A stretch of DNA of 64,000 nt, from assembly GCA_963930775.1 (NCBI GenBank), contig OZ005690.1:7486225-7550224 (forward strand), read 5' to 3'. The position numbers and the translations under genes are program-made. Position 1 is the stretch's first letter. The number at the start of each line of letters is the position of its first letter. Positions 60,612 through 64,000 of the stretch are shown piece by piece. This DNA is from Cliona cf. orientalis (taxonomy: Eukaryota > Porifera > Demospongiae > Clionaida > Clionaidae). Below the pieces are notes generated by a model, which was not told the DNA's origin, searched no databases, and saw only the letters and a program-made list of their open reading frames with translations.

Positions 60612-62001
60612 GTTAGTTGTACCATTGGTGGCTGATATTTTTGTGTCAAATAATTTGATCCTGTACATTGTTTCTATTAATAATATTAATATATTATACA
60701 ATGTATTACACCTGATGTGATTAATATACATATATATATGCACTTACACTATTATGCAATATGCTATCTTGGGATGAATTAATCTCGGTTGCATTACTTT
60801 TTCTTTGTACCTTCCACAATTTTCCATTTGGGTGCACTATCAGTAAGAGAAAAATATGCAGTCATGCCAATGATCTTTTTTATCATGTTTAGATCAAAGC
60901 CTGTGCAAAGGGATCAAGCAAAGGAATTGCTGACAGTCATTAGGAAACGAGGAGCCTCAGCTTTTGATAAATTTGTGGAGGTATTACTGCAATCAGATAC
61001 CTTATCCTTTCTTGGGAAGCGTCTAAAGGAGGAGACATGGGAGGATGACAAGCAGTATGGTTAGCATTTGCTGCTCTAACGGATCAATATGGAAGAATGA
61101 CTCCACATACTAACCCTTAGTCTCGTACCCAGCCCCTCCTATGCAAAAAGGGAGAAAGGGTCTGGTGAAAAGGGTCGCACTACCGTGTCCCCACGTTGAA
61201 AATCGTATGTGGCCAATCAGATAGCAGTAGCATAGTCACATGTATATTGGAATGTAATTATCTGTTGCACGCATGCACCCAACCTACATGTATGAGCTAG
61301 TATGCGCGTGCATGGTATGATTTATTTCTTATTTAACGCATACCAAAACGCCAATTATTGCATTCCGGAGGGATATGGTAGTGCGACCCTTTTCACCAGA
61401 CCCTTTCTCCCTTTTTGTGTAAGAGGGGCTGGGCACGAGACTAACTAACTCTAATACCTGAAACCCAGCCCCTGACTCTGTTCTTCCATATTGGTTCACT
61501 CTAACTGTTTTGCACAGCCTTATGATGTGATGCCGTCATGTATATTTTAGTGGAAGATGTACTGAAGAGAGCTCATGTTCCTCCACGTCAAGGGGTTTAT
61601 GTTGAAAGAAAAGTAATGATACAAAAGATTCGGAATGAACTTTACAAGCTGAAGGATCAGGATGGGTGTGAATTAAATTATATTTTTTGCATACAAAAAT
61701 GCCCCCCTCACCCTCTATATACACTGTACTAGGCAGAACACTTGGGTTTGTAAGTCTCATGAGCAACCTGAAATACATGTACATGTACAGTGGAACACCG
61801 CCTTGCAGACACCCCATAGCGGACGCTTTGGTGAAAGATTTGTAGACTCGCTTGTAAAACAAATAGTAAGAAGAGCTAAAGGCTAGCTACAGCGCTACGA
61901 GTGCGCTAGTGGCCTTGAGTAGCTTCCATGTGCTTCACTTGTGGGGTCACAGGTCACATCACATCATTGGTTTATAGCAGTCCACTATACTTCAACAACC
62001 A

Positions 62002-62042
<41 letters not shown>

Positions 62043-64000
62043 AGATGTGGGATACCTTGCTAATCTGGCCACTTGTATGGTGTCCAGATTAGAGAGGCTC
62101 CACTATGAACTCCAGATTAAGAAGATATTGGTCAATATTGTCACAAACTGCGGGGTAGCTGGGGTTGGTGATATTAATTTTCTCCCCCAAAAATTTATTA
62201 TAGTACATAAGTTGTGCCTGATCACTGAAGTACTGGGATTACTTTGTCCATTACAAGTGAAACTGAATTAAGCTACATGTATATGTACATATACAACTGC
62301 AAGTGCACATACATGTACATCTAATGTGAAGATATGTATTACCAGGAGTGTATTACCAGTATGTGTACTATTCATCCTGCAGGTGGGTGGTAGTTCATGG
62401 TATGGCTGGTTTTGGAAAGACAGTGCTTGCTGCTGAAGCAGTCAGAGATGCTGCGTTGCTTCGTCAAGTGTTTCCAGGTACATGTACGTTTGTTGCTATT
62501 ATGCAAAACTCTGTAATAATTTAATTTTGTGACAAACTGATATTGCATAGGAATGATGCTGAATGCTTATCACCATAGCTCGGCACAGAAGTGCATGAGG
62601 GTTACGGTAGTCAGTTTACTGCCTGCGTATGACATTTATGCAACGTATTAGCCAATTTTGCTCCAAACTCCAAAGGTTTCAGCTAAAGGATTTCACTAAA
62701 TGCTTCCTCTCATGAGTTGTATGCATGTACATGTTAACTTATTCTTTGTTTTTAGCATAGCGAAGTTAGCCTTTTTTCAATTCCCAATACCCTAGTCTAG
62801 GGTGAAGTCCCCTCTGTATACTACAGTGTACATGTACTTGTAGTAATGTCTATTTACCATGGCTACAGGGGTACTTGTCCAGGATTGCCATAGGGTGTCC
62901 TGGGTTGTCCTGGGGTTAGGGGATGGGTATGGGGTTAGGGTTAGGGATAGGGAACCAGGACATCTCGGGGCGTTCGCCGGCAATCCTGGACATCCCTGTA
63001 TTATTTCCGAGTGGGTCCTGGTTGCATTTGTATGGTTTCCCTAATTTCTAAAAATTAGCGTCGATCTCGGCCACCAGAGCATCACAGGCCAGCCTTTGCA
63101 GGTTTTCAATTGTTGATCAGATTGCCAACCTGCTACCAAATGTACAAAGCCATGCAATGCTTCATCTTGCCTAAGTTTATGGTCCTCATTTGAAAAAATG
63201 TGCACCTCCCTTAAAGTGTTAACAAAAAACAATAAAATTGAAGGATGAAGTAGGGATGGGGGGCCAAAAAGTGCACAAACAAGATTTGTAAGGAAAATTA
63301 TGTCCACTGTACATGTACATTCCTACACTTGCTTTTCTCAATTAGCTATCATGTGCCAGTTGACGGTGATTTGTTGGTACTATCCTTAACTGAGAGAAAT
63401 TCATGTTATCCCCTAGCTATTATTATGGCATGGCTCGTACAGGTGGGGGGATTGACCGTCACATTACTGCCTGGTTAGTTTATTCCTGCACCTACACATG
63501 TACTCAAAAAGCATGCGTAGGGATGTACAATGTATGGTGGACATGATTTTCCTTACAAATTTTGTTTGTGCACTTTTTGGCCCTCCCATCCCTACTTTAT
63601 CCTTCAATTTCATTGTTCCTTATACTTGTTTTATATTTGCTTCTGTTCTTTTTTTGTTCCTCTTTAGCGTAGTTCATCAATGCTATCTATTATGATGCTG
63701 TCATTAACTCTTAACTTTCAATGGTGCAGTACGTGGCATAGTAATATTGTTATACGTATCCAGGATGACAAGCCGAAGTTGCTCGCATGCGAGCCGTAGC
63801 CGCACCCCTCACTAGGTCGTTGTTACCGTACCGCGGCTGCACTCTGCATAGGCGAGCTCTAGATCTCGGCATATAAACAGTCAGCTCAGTGACTAGCCTC
63901 GTTCCCAGGCCCAGAGAAGCTGCTACCAACAATCAACTTTCTAGGTTCACTCCGGATCCCTAAATGGAAGGTTTTCATGGCCTAGCACGTTGTCAGGCTT
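60136..64000 (+). CDS. APAF1-like protein: two CARD-like domains and NB-ARC start (continues right)
   Basis: APAF1/CED-4 proteins form the apoptosome after cytochrome c or similar triggers and recruit caspases through a CARD. Exons: 60136-60611, 60893-61059, 61551-61665, 62383-62477, all with AG/GT borders and matching phases, 284 codons. Residues about 5-92 and about 124-215 each look like a CARD/death fold: 'LISSGLISFEERELIS', 'DRLLTILHRRG', and 'LVSYGIVNLSENDLIRS', 'AKELLTVIRKRGASAFDKFV'. Then 'YVEDVLKRAHVPPRQGVYVE', 'RNELYKLKDQDGWVVVHGM', matching APAF1 'YVRTVLCEGGVPQRPVVFVT' and 'QQKLSKLKGEPGWVTIHGM', and the P-loop GMAGFGKT (about 259-266) with 'VLAAEAVRD'. Vertebrate APAF1 has one CARD. 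The rest of NB-ARC and any WD40 repeats lie beyond the window. A CARD-NLR is an alternative, but the linker match favours APAF1. Confidence 0.85.
60893..61059 (+). CDS. APAF1-like exon 2: second half of CARD 2
   Basis: 'SKPVQRDQAKELLTVIRKRG', 'FDKFVEVLLQSD'. Acceptor TGTTTAG, donor GTTAGC. Confidence 0.83.
61117..61445. mobile_element. MITE with TAGTCTCGTACCCAGCCCCT ends
   Basis: Ends are inverse copies for about 75 bp (AGGGAGAAAGGGTCTGGTGA and inverse). Non-coding; in an intron of the APAF1-like gene. Confidence 0.85.
61551..61665 (+). CDS. APAF1-like exon 3: CARD to NB-ARC linker
   Basis: 'VEDVLKRAHVPPRQGVYVER', 'IRNELYKLKDQDG', aligned by eye with APAF1. Acceptor ATTTTAG, donor GTGTGA (weak). 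Confidence 0.88.
62005..62044. repeat. poly-C/poly-A run
   Basis: About 30 C followed by about 11 A; homopolymer length is uncertain. Confidence 0.85.
62383..62477 (+). CDS. APAF1-like exon 4: P-loop exon
   Basis: 'WVVVHGMAGFGKTVLAAEA', 'VRDAALLRQVFP'; APAF1 'WVTIHGMAGCGKSVLAAEA'. Walker A intact. Acceptor CCTGCAG, donor GTACAT. The next exon was not found before base 64000. Confidence 0.93.
62478..62860. other. intron stretch with dispersed-repeat motif
   Basis: GAGGGTTACGGTAGTC near 62599 matches about 1983. Nothing else recognised. Confidence 0.4.
62866..63002. mobile_element. small inverted-repeat element with TTAGGG-like core
   Basis: ACTTGTCCAGGATTGCC and its rough inverse GGCAATCCTGGACATCCCT enclose GGGGTTAGGGTTAGGGATAG. 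The telomere-like units are few and lie inside the element. Confidence 0.6.
63235..63612. mobile_element. near-palindromic MITE, copy 2
   Basis: GAAGGATGAAGTAGGGATGG at left and inverse at right; same family as 14341-14642, with a larger central spacer. Confidence 0.8.
63613..64000. other. unassigned end of window
   Basis: GC-rich DNA near 63780-63900 with TATAAACAG (about 63871) resembles the centre of the 34090/38450 repeat. No NB-ARC exon was recognised. Confidence 0.35.

Noticed and set aside
62925-62955. TTAGGG-like run as an interstitial telomere
   Set aside because: Only two or three units, degenerate, and enclosed by the ends of a small inverted-repeat element.

Overview
The window is nuclear DNA of an animal. 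Its genes are split by spliceosomal introns with ordinary GT-AG ends. It carries metazoan families (an LRP5/6-type receptor, MON1, kynurenine 3-monooxygenase and an APAF1-type protein). It is crowded with short inverted-repeat transposons and TACATGTA-type palindromes. Conserved but early-diverging proteins together with this repeat style suggest a sponge or another non-bilaterian animal. That is an inference; no species marker is present.

Layout. (1) 1-19367, minus strand: the 5' part (11 exons, about 681 codons) of an LRP5/6-like receptor: signal peptide, YWTD propeller, EGF, YWTD propeller, EGF. The gene runs off the left edge. (2) 19368-24750: intergenic DNA with an inverted-repeat element and a five-unit array of roughly 400-bp repeats. 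(3) 24752-57928, minus strand: a complete MON1 gene, 16 exons and 626 codons by hand-made splice joins. Its introns hold most of the mobile DNA: a whole-looking, very young BEL/Pao LTR element (45669-52630), broken DIRS-like pieces, Penelope-like pieces, a 1.5-kb foldback element and many MITEs. (4) 57929-57990: a 62-bp divergent promoter between MON1 and KMO. (5) 57991-59340, plus strand: an intronless kynurenine 3-monooxygenase. (6) 60136 to beyond the right edge, plus strand: the first four exons of an APAF1-like gene with two CARD-like domains followed by the NB-ARC P-loop.

The four host genes do not form one pathway. They serve Wnt co-reception at the cell surface, endosomal Rab7 activation, mitochondrial tryptophan breakdown and apoptosome assembly. 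The physical link worth noting is the MON1/KMO head-to-head arrangement.

The most unusual signal is a set of at least eight MITE subfamilies that all end in CCGTA (or a close variant) next to a TA dinucleotide. Each carries its own iterated subterminal motif. Two nested insertions show directly that the target is TA. All exon borders were joined by eye from splice signals, phase and family similarity; no alignment or search was run.
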